DNA of 64,000 nt from assembly GCA_014649575.1 (NCBI GenBank), contig BMTH01000003.1, forward strand, positions 556,291-620,290, in the 5' to 3' direction. Positions 5,910 through 14,924 of the stretch are shown in pieces (positions within the stretch are counted from its first letter, which is position 1; each line of letters opens with the position of its first letter). The DNA is from Streptomyces griseoincarnatus (lineage in GTDB: Bacteria > Actinomycetota > Actinomycetes > Streptomycetales > Streptomycetaceae). A program made the translations under genes and the position numbers. The notes under the pieces were generated by a model. That model made no database searches. It had not been told where the DNA came from and was given only the letters and a program-made list of their open reading frames with translations.

Positions 5910-8870
5910 TTGGGCGGGGAATCTCAGCGGCTGCGTATCGAGGTGCTCGGCCCGTTGCGGGCGTGGCGGGACGGAGGCCCTCTGGCGCTGGGGCCCGTCA
6001 GACGGCAGACCGTGCTGGCCGCCCTGCTGCTCCGGGACGGCGCGGTGGTGAGCCACGAGCAACTGCTCGACGGCGTCTGGGGAGCCGACCCGCCCGCGTC
6101 CGGCACCAAGGTGCTGGCCAGTCACGTCAATCAGCTGCGCAGGACGCTCGACCGGGCGGGGACCCGTCATACGGAGTCGGTGATCCGCAGCGGGAAGGGG
6201 TGGTACCGCTTCGTCCTGGACGACGTCCGCCTCGATCTCGCGGACCTCGCCGAGCTGGGCGACCGCGGGCTGCGGACGAAGGCGTCCGGTGATCTCGGGG
6301 GCGCCGCCGAGCAGTTGACCGAGGCCCTCGCGCTGTTCCAGGGCGAACCGCTGGCCCAGCTCTCCGGGCCGTTCGCCGCGGCCGAGCGGGAGCGCCTCTC
6401 GGAGCGGCGGCGGACCCTGCGGCTGGCCCGGCTCTCCTGTCTGGTCGACCTCGGGCGGTACGGCGACGCCCTGGACGACCTGGCCCCTCTTCCCGAGGCC
6501 GACCCGTACGACGAGTCGGTGCTGGCGCTGCGCATGCGCGCCCTCTACGGCTGCGAACGCCAGGCGGAGGCCCTCCACGCCTACGAGGACATGCGCCGGC
6601 GCCTCGCCGACGAGCTGGGCGTCGACCCCGGTGAGGAACTGCGCCGGATCCACGAGGCCGTGCTGCGTCAGGACGACGCCGCGCTCCTCGGGGCCACGGA
6701 GCGCCAGGTCGTCACCGTGCAGCCGCCTGCCCGCCGGCACCTCGTCAACCAACTGCCGGGCGACACCGGGCAACTGGTCGGGAGGGAGGACGAGCTGTCC
6801 GTCCTGACCGCCCCGGGCCCCGACGACGCGGTCTCCGTCGTCGCCGTGGACGGTCCCGCCGGGGTCGGCAAGACGGCCCTCGTCGTGCGGGCGGCCCACC
6901 GCATCCGCGACCGCTACCCCGACGGGTGCCTCTTCGTGGACCTGCACGCCCACAGCCGCGAACGCGGCAGGCCCGCACCGGAAAGCGTGCTGCGCCGGCT
7001 GCTGCGCGCCCTCGGGGCGGACGGCAGCGAGGTGCCGGACGACCTCGACGACCTCATGACCGCCTGGCGGACCGTCACCAGCCCGCTGCGACTGCTGCTC
7101 GTCCTCGACGACGCCGCCGGCACCCGTCAGATCCGCCCGCTGCTCCCCGCGGGGCCCGGCAGCAGGGTGATCGTCACCGGCCGGCAGCGGCTCGCGGGCC
7201 TGGACGCCGACCGCCGGGCCACCCTGGAGACTCTCGGCCCCGGCGAGGCGGCCTCGCTGCTGCGGCAGATCGTCGGCCGGGAGCGCACGGACCGGGAACC
7301 CGAGGCGACAAGGGACCTGGTCCGGCTGTGCGCCGGACTGCCGCTGGCGCTGCGCATCGTGGGTTCGCGCCTGCAGACCCGGCCCGCCTGGACGCTGGCG
7401 TACCTGGTGGAGCGGATGGCGGACGACGAGGGGCGTCTGGGCGAACTCAGCACGGGTGACCGCAGCGTGGAGGCCGCCTTCCGGCTGTCGTACGACCAGC
7501 TGCCGCCGGAGCAGCGGCGGGGTTTCAGGACGCTGGGGCTGGCGCCGACGGTGGAGTTCGACGTGCGCACCCCCGCGGCCATGCTCCGCCGGCCCGCCCG
7601 TGACGCCGAGCGGATCCTGGAGAGCCTGGTCGACACCAGCCTGTTGCAGCAGCCGCGGCCGGGCCGTTACCGGATGCACGACCTGGTGCGGGTCCACGCG
7701 CGCCGGCTGGCCGAGGCCGCGCACGCCGAGGCAGGACCGGCGCGGGAGGCGGCGCTGCGCCTCTACCTGGACGCGGCCCGCGTGGCCAGCGACTGGGGCG
7801 CCGGCGGCTATCCCACCGGTCCCGGGCGGTCAGGGGCGTCGTTCTCCGGCTGGCGGGAGGCCGCGGTGTGGCTGGACGAGGCCGGCGGGGAACTGGTGGA
7901 CGTCGTCGGCCACGCGGTGGCGTCCGGCGAGGTGGACCACGCCTGCTGGATCGCCGAGGCCCTGACGGACCACTTCGTCGGCCGTGGCCGCCTGCACGAG
8001 TGCCAGGCGGCCCTCGAGACCGCGCTGCCGTACGTCGACGCCGCGGCGGACCGGCGCATGGCGCCCGCCCTGCACAACTGCCTCGGCTACACGCTCACCC
8101 ACCGGGCGCGCTTCCCCGACGCCTGCCGTCATCTGCGGACCGCGCTGGACCTGAGCCGTGAGCGCGGGGAGCGGCACGAGGAAGGGCGGGCCCTCGTCGG
8201 GCTGGGGGCGATGACCGGGCTGGGGGCCGCCGGACCGGACGCCGACGAGGTCGAGGAGGGGGTGTCCGTGCTCGTCGCGGGGAGGGAGCTCGCCGAGGGG
8301 TACGACGACCACTGGCTCGTCGCGATGGCCTCCTTCGCCCTCGGGTTCGTCCGCCACCGCCAGGGCCGGGACGAGGAGGCGCTGGCCTGCTTCCGTGATG
8401 CCCACACCCGCGGCCGGGCCATCGGACGGCCGCGTGCCCTGAGCAGGGCGCTGACCTCCAATCTCGATCTGCACCTCTATCTCGACCCGTCGGCGGCCAG
8501 GGTTCTGTTCCGTCGGGTGGCCGACCTGATCCGGCGGACCGGCGACGTCCTGCTCCACACCCTCACGCTGGCCAGGCTCGGCACGGCGGAGCACAAGGCG
8601 GGGAACCTGGACGCGGCGGCCGAGGTGTTCCGCCGTGCCCTTGCCCAGCACGGGACGCCGGGCCCGCTCGACGATCCCGACCACGACCGGCGGGAGATGG
8701 ACCTGCGCTGCCGGCTGGGCCGCACCTACCGGGCGGCGGGGCGGCCCGCCGAGGCCCGGGAGCAGTTCCGCGTCGCCCTGGCCGTGCCGGGCGCCGACAG
8801 GTACCCGAAGGAGCACAAGCAGGCGGTCGAAGGGCTCGCCGCCACGGAGGTGCCGTCGCGGGCCGGCTGA
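5910..8870 (+). CDS. AfsR/SARP-family regulator: BTAD, NB-ARC and TPR domains
   Basis: About 986 residues. An OmpR-like winged helix is followed by the bacterial transcriptional activator domain (RMRALYGCERQAEALHAYEDMRRRLADELG is the BTAD end). An NB-ARC ATPase follows, with P-loop GPAGVGKTA about residue 314, Walker B LLLVLDDA and the GLPLALR motif, then a C-terminal TPR-like helical array. This is the AfsR architecture, usually an activator of secondary metabolism. Start chosen at TTG 5910 because GGAGG (5899-5903) lies six bases before it; GTG at 5889 has no visible ribosome-binding site but gives the longer 993-residue form. A strong hairpin terminator follows at 8892-8932. Confidence 0.85.
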   Translation: MGGESQRLRIEVLGPLRAWRDGGPLALGPVRRQTVLAALLLRDGAVVSHEQLLDGVWGADPPASGTKVLASHVNQLRRTLDRAGTRHTESVIRSGKGWYRFVLDDVRLDLADLAELGDRGLRTKASGDLGGAAEQLTEALALFQGEPLAQLSGPFAAAERERLSERRRTLRLARLSCLVDLGRYGDALDDLAPLPEADPYDESVLALRMRALYGCERQAEALHAYEDMRRRLADELGVDPGEELRRIHEAVLRQDDAALLGATERQVVTVQPPARRHLVNQLPGDTGQLVGREDELSVLTAPGPDDAVSVVAVDGPAGVGKTALVVRAAHRIRDRYPDGCLFVDLHAHSRERGRPAPESVLRRLLRALGADGSEVPDDLDDLMTAWRTVTSPLRLLLVLDDAAGTRQIRPLLPAGPGSRVIVTGRQRLAGLDADRRATLETLGPGEAASLLRQIVGRERTDREPEATRDLVRLCAGLPLALRIVGSRLQTRPAWTLAYLVERMADDEGRLGELSTGDRSVEAAFRLSYDQLPPEQRRGFRTLGLAPTVEFDVRTPAAMLRRPARDAERILESLVDTSLLQQPRPGRYRMHDLVRVHARRLAEAAHAEAGPAREAALRLYLDAARVASDWGAGGYPTGPGRSGASFSGWREAAVWLDEAGGELVDVVGHAVASGEVDHACWIAEALTDHFVGRGRLHECQAALETALPYVDAAADRRMAPALHNCLGYTLTHRARFPDACRHLRTALDLSRERGERHEEGRALVGLGAMTGLGAAGPDADEVEEGVSVLVAGRELAEGYDDHWLVAMASFALGFVRHRQGRDEEALACFRDAHTRGRAIGRPRALSRALTSNLDLHLYLDPSAARVLFRRVADLIRRTGDVLLHTLTLARLGTAEHKAGNLDAAAEVFRRALAQHGTPGPLDDPDHDRREMDLRCRLGRTYRAAGRPAEAREQFRVALAVPGADRYPKEHKQAVEGLAATEVPSRAG

Positions 8871-8891
8871 CGGGTACGGCGGCCGAAAAGA

Positions 8892-8932
8892 ACGAGGCCC
8901 CGGTCGTTCACCTCTGGCGACCGGGTCCTCGT
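8892..8932 (+). terminator. rho-independent-type hairpin after the first AfsR-like gene
   Basis: 15-bp stem (8892-8906 with 8918-8932) carrying a single mismatch and an 11-base loop. It lies 22 bp behind the stop codon and separates the two AfsR-like genes. As is common in Streptomyces there is no clear T tract. Confidence 0.7.
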
Positions 8933-9090
8933 GAAGCGGATCGGCCGGCGGCGACACTCCCCCGAGTTGCGCGTGACGCGCGCACCCCCGGGCCGGATCC
9001 GATGTAGTGATCACATCAAACCTTGCCAACGGATGGCTAACATGAGGCCAATGGATTCCCCATGGGTCACCCGGAAGGCAGGGGTGGGGC

Positions 9091-10989
9091 GTGACACGGC
9101 GCGGCCTGCGCTTCGGACTGCTGGGGACGCCTGTCCTCTACGGCGGTGAGCCGCCCCCCGGCGAGCCCTCCTCCGACGGGGCGGGTCCCGGTGACGCGGT
9201 ACCCCCTCACGCCCCCTGCACACGCGGCGGCGCCCCCGTCCTCCCCGTCACCAGCCCCAAACTCCGCACCCTCCTCGCCGCCCTGCTGCTCGACGCCGGA
9301 CGGGTCGTCTCCGTCGAAGTGCTGAAGGACGCCCTGTGGGGCGGGGGGCCGCCCGTCTCCGCGCTGCCCTCGCTGCACAACCACGTCGCCCGGCTGCGCC
9401 GCCTCCTCGACGAGCCCGGCCGGCTCCTCACCGTGCCTACGGGGTACGTCCTCCGCGTCGACGACGGCGAACTCGACGTGTGGGTCTTCGACGCCCACGT
9501 CTCGGCCGCCCGTGCCGCCCGCGCCGAGGGCGACTGGGAGCGGGTGCGCGGCGAGTGCCGGGCCGCGCTCGGGCTGTGGCGGGGGAGCCCGCTGGGCGGG
9601 CTGGCCCCCGAGGTGGGCGGGTACGCCCTCGTGCGCCGCCTGGAGGAGGCGCGGCTGCTGCTCCACGAGTGGCGCTACGACGCCGAACTCGCCCTGGGCG
9701 ACGACGGCCTGGCCGACCTCGTGCCCGAGCTGTCAGCCCTGGCCGCCGAGCATCCGCTGCGGGAGGCCTACCACCGTCAGCTCATGCTCGCCCTGCACCG
9801 CACCGGCCGTCAGGCCGAGGCCCTCGTCGTCCACCGTGATCTGCGCGCCCGCCTCGCCGACGAACTCGGTGTGGAGCCGGGGAAGCCCGTGCGTGAGGCG
9901 CACGTCGAGGTGCTGCGGGGGAGCGGTACGCGGGACGGCGCGTCCAGATGGGTGCGGCCCGCGCAACTGCCGCCCGCGCCCGCCCATTTCGTCGGGCGGG
10001 CGGATGTCCGGGAGGGAATCGCCCGGGCGCTCTCCGGGACGGTCGGGGGCGGGGTTGCTGTGGTCAGCGGCACGGCCGGCGTCGGGAAGAGCGCCCTCGC
10101 TCTCCGGGTCGCGCATACCCTGGAGGAACGTTTCAGCGGCGGCCAGCTCCACCTCAACCTGCGTGCCACGGAACCCGGTTCGGCGCCGCTGACAGTCGAG
10201 GAGGCCCTCGCCTCGCTCCTCCGCGATCTCGGCGTCCGCTCCGGCGACGTCCCCGGGCATCCCGACGCCGCCTCCGCGTTGCTGCGGTCCCTGCTCGCCC
10301 CCACCCGTACCTTGCTCGTGCTGGACGACGCCGCGAGCGCCGCCCAGGTGCGGCCACTGCTGCCCGCCGGGCCCGGGTGCGGCGTCGTCGTCACCAGCCG
10401 GTCACCCCTCACCGCCCTCGACGGCGCCGCCCGCTTCCCCCTCCGGCCGCTGAGTGACGAGGAGAGCGCCGCGCTGCTGCGCGCCGCGTCCGGGAGGGAC
10501 GACATCACCGCCCGGCATCCGCTGGTCGCCCTCACCGGGCGGCTCCCGCTCGCGCTGCGCGTCGTCGCGGCCCGGCTCGCCGCCCGCCGGGCCCTCACCC
10601 CGGACGCCCTCGCCACACAGCTCGCCGCCGCCGACAGCAGGCTGGACCTCCTCGACTACGACGACCTCGGCGTCCGCCGCTCACTCGACGCCGCCTTCGG
10701 CGCGCTCACCGCCTCCGACCGCCGCACCGACCAGGACGCGGCCCTCGTCCTGCGCCACATCGGCGCCCTCGGCCTGCCGTTCTGCGACGCTCCGTCGCTG
10801 GCCCGCCTCACGGGCGTCGACGCGGCGCGGGCCGAGGCGGCGCTGGAGCGGCTGGCCGACGTGGCCCTGCTGGAGGAGACCGCGTACGGGCGCTTCGAGC
10901 CGTACGACCTCGTGCGGGACTACGCCCGCGAACGGGCGGCGGAACCCTGCGGGCACTCCCCGGCGGGGTGTCACTTCGCGTCGGCGTAG
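9091..10989 (+). CDS. SARP-type regulator with BTAD and NB-ARC but no TPR domain
   Basis: 632 residues. The winged-helix N-terminus carries an unusual insertion of about 35 residues (Pro/Gly-rich, about 17-50) between the first strand and the recognition region. The BTAD follows (about 135-280, ending LRARLADELGVEPGKP), then an NB-ARC module with P-loop GTAGVGKSA about residue 330, LLVLDDAASAAQVRPLLPAG and GRLPLALRV. It stops after the winged-helix part of the ATPase, with no TPR sensor. The last 19 bp overlap the convergent polymerase gene. GTG start. It is a paralogue of its upstream neighbour but not a recent copy. Confidence 0.8.
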   Translation: MTRRGLRFGLLGTPVLYGGEPPPGEPSSDGAGPGDAVPPHAPCTRGGAPVLPVTSPKLRTLLAALLLDAGRVVSVEVLKDALWGGGPPVSALPSLHNHVARLRRLLDEPGRLLTVPTGYVLRVDDGELDVWVFDAHVSAARAARAEGDWERVRGECRAALGLWRGSPLGGLAPEVGGYALVRRLEEARLLLHEWRYDAELALGDDGLADLVPELSALAAEHPLREAYHRQLMLALHRTGRQAEALVVHRDLRARLADELGVEPGKPVREAHVEVLRGSGTRDGASRWVRPAQLPPAPAHFVGRADVREGIARALSGTVGGGVAVVSGTAGVGKSALALRVAHTLEERFSGGQLHLNLRATEPGSAPLTVEEALASLLRDLGVRSGDVPGHPDAASALLRSLLAPTRTLLVLDDAASAAQVRPLLPAGPGCGVVVTSRSPLTALDGAARFPLRPLSDEESAALLRAASGRDDITARHPLVALTGRLPLALRVVAARLAARRALTPDALATQLAAADSRLDLLDYDDLGVRRSLDAAFGALTASDRRTDQDAALVLRHIGALGLPFCDAPSLARLTGVDAARAEAALERLADVALLEETAYGRFEPYDLVRDYARERAAEPCGHSPAGCHFASA

Positions 10990-12662
10990 CACTCCACCAC
11001 GGCCGTGGTGAACGGGAAGCGCACCGGCGTCTGTCCGAACGCGATCCGCCCCGCCTGCTCGGCGGCCTCGCGGATCGCCGCCGTCACGGCCTCCGTCTCC
11101 TCCTCGGGGCAGTGCACGATCACCTCGTCGTGCTGGAAGAAGACCAGCTCCGCCGCCATGCCGGTCAGCGCCCGGCGGAGTCCCGCGAGCATCAGCAGCG
11201 CCCAGTCGGCCGCGCTGCCCTGCACCACGAAGTTGCGGGCGAAACGGCCCCGGGCGCGGGCGTCGGTCGAGGCGTGGCCGGGAACCCACGGGCGGGCCTC
11301 GGAGTCCGGCTCGTCCCGCGCCACCGGGATGCCCGTCTCCTCCACCGCGTCGTCCGTCGTCCGCGCGGCCGGCGGGCAGGTGCGGCCCAGCCAGGTGCGG
11401 ACCAGTCGCCCTTCCTCTCCCGCGCGCGCCGCCTCGTCGACGTACGCCACGGCCTTGGGGAAGCGGCGGCGCAGCGCGGCGAGGTTCTTCAGGCCGTCAC
11501 CGGAGGTCTGCCCGTACACCGCGCCCAGGACGGCGATCTTGGCGCGGTCGCGGTCGCCGGAGAAGGCGCGCTCGGACACCGCCTGGTAGAGGTCGCTCTC
11601 CCGGCCGGCCACCTCCATCAGCCCGGGGTCGCGGGAGATCGCCGCCAGCACCCGCGGCTCCATCTGGTCGGCGTCGGCGACGACGAGCCGCCAGCCCGGG
11701 TCGGCGACCGCCGCGCGGCGGATCACCTTGGGGATCTGCAGGGCGCCCCCGCCGTGGGTGACCCAGCGGCCGGTCACCGTGCCGCCCGCGAGGAACTCGG
11801 GGCGGAAGCGGCCGTCGCGCACCCAGTCCTGGAGCCAGGACCAGCCGTGCGCGACCCAGATCCGGTACAGCTTCTTGTACTCCAGGAGCGGCTTCACCGC
11901 CGGATGGTCCACCGACCCCAGCTCCCAGCGGCGCGTGGACGTCACCTTGATACCGGCCTGCGCGAACGCCTTGACCACGTCGGCCGGGAGGTCGGGCCGG
12001 ACCCGGCGCCCGAAGGCGGCGGACACCTCGTCGGCCAGCTCGGCGAGCCGGCGCGGCTCGCCGCCGCCCGCGTACCGCTCGCCCAGCAGGTCGTGCAGCA
12101 GCGCGCGGTGCACGTCCGCCCGCCAGGGCAGCCCCGCGCGGTTCATCTCGGCGGCGATCAGCATGCCCGCCGACTCGGCGGCCGTCAGCAGGCGCATGCG
12201 GTCCGGGTGCGCGGTGGCGTCGGTGCGCCGCTGCTGCTCGGCGTAGACCGCGAGCAGGTCGGCCGGCGACAGCGGGGCCGCCTGAGGGTCGAAGAGCGAC
12301 GACTGGGCGCCGGGGTCCGCGTGCCGCTGCGGCGGGTCGGGCGGCACGGGTCCGCCGCGCAGCCGGGCCAGCGCGGCCGCGGCCGAACGCGGCTCCCCGT
12401 ACCGCCCCTCGTGGCCGAGGAGCAGGGTCTCGGCGGCCTCGACGTCGTACGCCCGCTCCACTCGCACCCCCGTGGCGAGCAGACGCGGGTAGACCTCGGC
12501 CGTGGACCGCCACACCCACCGGGCGACGCCCGGACGGCTCCGTACGGCCTCGGCGAGGTCCGCCTCGCGCCGCACCGGGCCCGAGGGCAGCCCGTCCGGG
12601 CCGAGGGGGGCGACGTCCACGCCACCGTCCTCGGCCGGAGCGAGCGCCCACCGGCCGGCCAT
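10971..12662 (-). CDS. DNA polymerase I-like protein (bifunctional 3'-5' exonuclease/polymerase type)
   Basis: 563 residues starting MAGRWALAP. The family-A polymerase domain occupies the C-terminal two thirds: motif [15 protein letters not shown], motif B with [16 protein letters not shown], and motif [12 protein letters not shown]. The N-terminal part corresponds to the 3'-5' exonuclease position but I do not see the full set of DEDD acidic motifs, and there is no 5' nuclease domain. Actinobacteria carry this short homologue besides polA; a repair or damage role is likely but unproven. Its 3' end overlaps the convergent SARP gene. Confidence 0.85.
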   Translation of the reverse strand: MAGRWALAPAEDGGVDVAPLGPDGLPSGPVRREADLAEAVRSRPGVARWVWRSTAEVYPRLLATGVRVERAYDVEAAETLLLGHEGRYGEPRSAAAALARLRGGPVPPDPPQRHADPGAQSSLFDPQAAPLSPADLLAVYAEQQRRTDATAHPDRMRLLTAAESAGMLIAAEMNRAGLPWRADVHRALLHDLLGERYAGGGEPRRLAELADEVSAAFGRRVRPDLPADVVKAFAQAGIKVTSTRRWELGSVDHPAVKPLLEYKKLYRIWVAHGWSWLQDWVRDGRFRPEFLAGGTVTGRWVTHGGGALQIPKVIRRAAVADPGWRLVVADADQMEPRVLAAISRDPGLMEVAGRESDLYQAVSERAFSGDRDRAKIAVLGAVYGQTSGDGLKNLAALRRRFPKAVAYVDEAARAGEEGRLVRTWLGRTCPPAARTTDDAVEETGIPVARDEPDSEARPWVPGHASTDARARGRFARNFVVQGSAADWALLMLAGLRRALTGMAAELVFFQHDEVIVHCPEEETEAVTAAIREAAEQAGRIAFGQTPVRFPFTTAVVECYADAK

Positions 12663-12726
12663 GTACGCGAGTGTCGCAGGGGGGTGTGACAACGGCCTGG
12701 TGGGAGCGGGCCGGCCGGGCCGCGGA

Positions 12727-13476
12727 TCAGCCCTCCCGAGCCGGTTCGTCCCCCGTCTTCGTCTCCACGTACTGCGCGAGCATCTCGGCCACGTACCGCT
12801 CGGTGGCGTCCTTGGTGACGCCGAGGCCGCTGAGCACACCGGTGCCGTTCTCGTGCTCCAGGAGGGCGAGCAGGACGTGCTCGGTGCCGATGTAGTTGTG
12901 GCCGAGGCGCAGCGCCTCGCGGAAGGTGAGTTCCAGCACCTTCTTGGCCGCCGAGTTGTACGGCACCAGCTCGGGGGCGTCCTCGGCGGCGGGCGGCAGC
13001 GCCGCGCGCGCGGCCTCGCGGACCGCCTCCACGGTGACGCCCTGCTCGGTGATCGCCTTGGCGGCCAGGCCCTGCGGTTCGGCCAGCAGCCCGAGGACCA
13101 GGTGCTCGGGGGCCATCTCGGCGTTGCGGGCGGCCTGCGCCTCGTTGTGCCCGGCCATGACCGTGTTGCGGGCGCGGGGCGTGTAGCGGTTGAAGCCCTG
13201 GCTCGGGTCGAGGTCGTTGCCGCCCTGGGGGACGAAGCGCTTCTGGGCGGCCTGCCGGGTGACGCCCATGCTCTTGCCGATGTCGGTCCAGGAGGCGCCG
13301 GAGCGCCGGGCCTGGTCGACGAAGTGGCCGATCAGATGGTCCGCGACGTCGCCGAGGTGCTCGCCGGCGAGCACCGCGTCCTGGAGCTGTTCGAGCGGTT
13401 CGTCGTGGACCGTCTTGATGGCCGCGATGAGGTCGTCGAGACGGACGGATGACTTGATGGCGGGGTTCGTCGTCAT
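12727..13476 (-). CDS. HTH-Clp_N domain protein (ClpC N-domain-like regulator)
   Basis: 249 residues. A helix-turn-helix-like segment (WTDIGKSMGVTRQAAQKRF, about 63-81) precedes two repeats like the substrate/adaptor-binding N-domain of ClpC (PEHLVLGLLAEPQG, then [25 protein letters not shown]). No AAA+ ATPase module is present. It resembles the ClpC encoded at 59.9 kb only in the N-domain. Its promoter reads TTGACA-N17-TACGGT on the minus strand and ends six bases before the ATG, predicting a leaderless mRNA. Two palindromes cover the -35 and -10, so autoregulation by its own HTH is the simplest model. Confidence 0.85.
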   Translation of the reverse strand: MTTNPAIKSSVRLDDLIAAIKTVHDEPLEQLQDAVLAGEHLGDVADHLIGHFVDQARRSGASWTDIGKSMGVTRQAAQKRFVPQGGNDLDPSQGFNRYTPRARNTVMAGHNEAQAARNAEMAPEHLVLGLLAEPQGLAAKAITEQGVTVEAVREAARAALPPAAEDAPELVPYNSAAKKVLELTFREALRLGHNYIGTEHVLLALLEHENGTGVLSGLGVTKDATERYVAEMLAQYVETKTGDEPAREG

Positions 13477-13477
13477 G

Positions 13478-13525
13478 TGTCAACCGTAAGTTGACAGTGG
13501 GAGGGTGTCAACCCGTCGTTGACAC
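13478..13525 (-). promoter_or_regulatory. tandem palindromic operators over a leaderless promoter
   Basis: Site 1 is TGTCAAC-N5-GTTGACA at 13478-13496. Site 2 is GTGTCAAC-N5-GTTGACAC at 13505-13525. Their centres are 28 bp apart. On the minus strand TTGACA (13511-13506, inside site 2) and TACGGT (13488-13483, inside site 1) are separated by exactly 17 bp. The HTH-Clp_N start codon begins at 13476. The divergent DUF2786 gene starts 38 bp to the right, so the sites could control both. Confidence 0.75.
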
Positions 13526-13563
13526 TTGAGGGTGACAGGTCGCGGCGTGGCACGATCGGCCCT

Positions 13564-14703
13564 GTGAGTACGTCCGGCACCGTCGACCGCGCCTTCCGCT
13601 CCGCCCTCTACGACACGGGTGACGACACCCTCGACGCGGGGGCCTCCCTGCTCGCCGCCGATCCCGCGGCGGACGCCGAACTCGCCCGCCGTGGGGAGGA
13701 CTTCGTCGCGTCCGCCTGGCAGCGGGGGTGGCAGCCCGCGGACGTCGTCCGGGTGGTGCGGCGGGAACTGGACGAGACGCACGTCCGTCTGGCCGGCTCG
13801 CTGATCCGTGCCCAGGCGCGGCGGGACGGGCGGGCGCGGGGTGCGCGGTGGGAGGCGCAGGTCGCCGAGGTGCCGTCGTCCGACGCGGCCGCGCGAGGTG
13901 ACCGGTTCTCGTACGCCACCGCCGTCCTGGAGCTGTACCGGCTGCTGCTGCGGCTGCCCGCGCTGGAGCCGCTCGACCAGGCGGCGGGGGCGTCACCGTC
14001 CGGCGGGCGGGAGCGGAAGCCGGAGTCCCGCATGCTCGGGCGTATCCGGGCGCTGCTGGCGAAGGCCGAGGCGACCGGGTTCCCGGAGGAGGCGGAGGCG
14101 CTGAGCGCCAAGGCGCAGGAGCTGATGGCGCGGCACAGCGTCGACGAGGCGCTGCTCGCCGCGCAGGGGGCGGTCGCGGAGGGGCCGGACGCCGTCCGGA
14201 TCGGGGTGGACCCGCCGTACGAGCAGGCCAAGGCGGTGCTGCTGGACGCGGTGGCCTCGGCGAACCACTGCCGGGCGGTGTGGAACGAGGCGTTCGGGTT
14301 CTCGACGGTGGTGGGGTTCGCGTCCGACCTCGAGGCGGTCGAGCTGCTCTACACCTCGCTGCTGGTGCAGGCGGCCGGTGCGATGACCGAGGCGGAGGCG
14401 GCGCAGCGGGCGGGCGGTCGGAAGCGGACGAAGACGTTTCGGCAGTCCTTCCTGGCGGCGTACGCCCACCGGGTGGGGGTGCGGTTGGCCGCTGCCGCGG
14501 CCGAGGTGCCGGTGGGGGAGGAGCTGTTGCCTGTGCTGGCGTCGCGGGAGGTCGCTGTGGGGGAGCGGGTGGAGCGGCTGTTCCCGTCCACGACGACTAC
14601 GCGGTTGCGGGGGGTGAGTGACGTGGCGGGGTGGGAGGAAGGGGCCCGTGCGGCCGAGGAGGCGGTGACCGCGACGCGAGGGCGGTTGGGGCGGCGCCGC
14701 TGA
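13564..14703 (+). CDS. DUF2786 domain-containing protein
   Basis: 379 residues from GTG 13564 (MSTSGTVDRAF). The N-terminal part (about 1-140) is helical and looks Streptomyces-specific. The DUF2786 motif (RMLGRIRALLAKAEATGFPE, about 158-177, followed by EAEALSAKAQELMARHSVDEALL) comes next, then a C-terminal region that binds or cuts nucleic acid in some relatives, though function here is unknown. It is divergent from the HTH-Clp_N gene across the tandem operators. Codon use at the 3' end is richer in G than the neighbours. No partner gene is evident. Confidence 0.8.
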   Translation: MSTSGTVDRAFRSALYDTGDDTLDAGASLLAADPAADAELARRGEDFVASAWQRGWQPADVVRVVRRELDETHVRLAGSLIRAQARRDGRARGARWEAQVAEVPSSDAAARGDRFSYATAVLELYRLLLRLPALEPLDQAAGASPSGGRERKPESRMLGRIRALLAKAEATGFPEEAEALSAKAQELMARHSVDEALLAAQGAVAEGPDAVRIGVDPPYEQAKAVLLDAVASANHCRAVWNEAFGFSTVVGFASDLEAVELLYTSLLVQAAGAMTEAEAAQRAGGRKRTKTFRQSFLAAYAHRVGVRLAAAAAEVPVGEELLPVLASREVAVGERVERLFPSTTTTRLRGVSDVAGWEEGARAAEEAVTATRGRLGRRR

Positions 14704-14760
14704 CGTCGGGGTGCCGCGCGTCGCCGTCTGCGGGCGCCGTCTGGCCCACCCGTGCCGCCC

Positions 14761-14881
14761 TGCGGTGCGGGTGCCCGCGGACGGCGGCGGTGCGACTGCC
14801 CGCGGGCGGCAGTGGCGCGGCTGCGCGGAGGCGGTGCGGTGCGGGTGCCCGCGGACGGCGGCGGTGCGACTGCCCGCAGGC
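14761..14881. repeat. imperfect direct repeat, 74-bp period
   Basis: A 47-bp G+C-rich unit at 14761-14807 is repeated almost exactly at 14835-14881; shorter pieces (GCGGTGCGGGTG) recur up to about 14900. It lies in the 221-bp convergent gap between the DUF2786 gene and the lipoprotein gene. I see no ORF with gene-like features in it. Confidence 0.7.
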
Positions 14882-14924
14882 GGTGCGGTGCGGGTGCGCG
14901 CGGGCGGCGGACGGCGTAGGGCGC

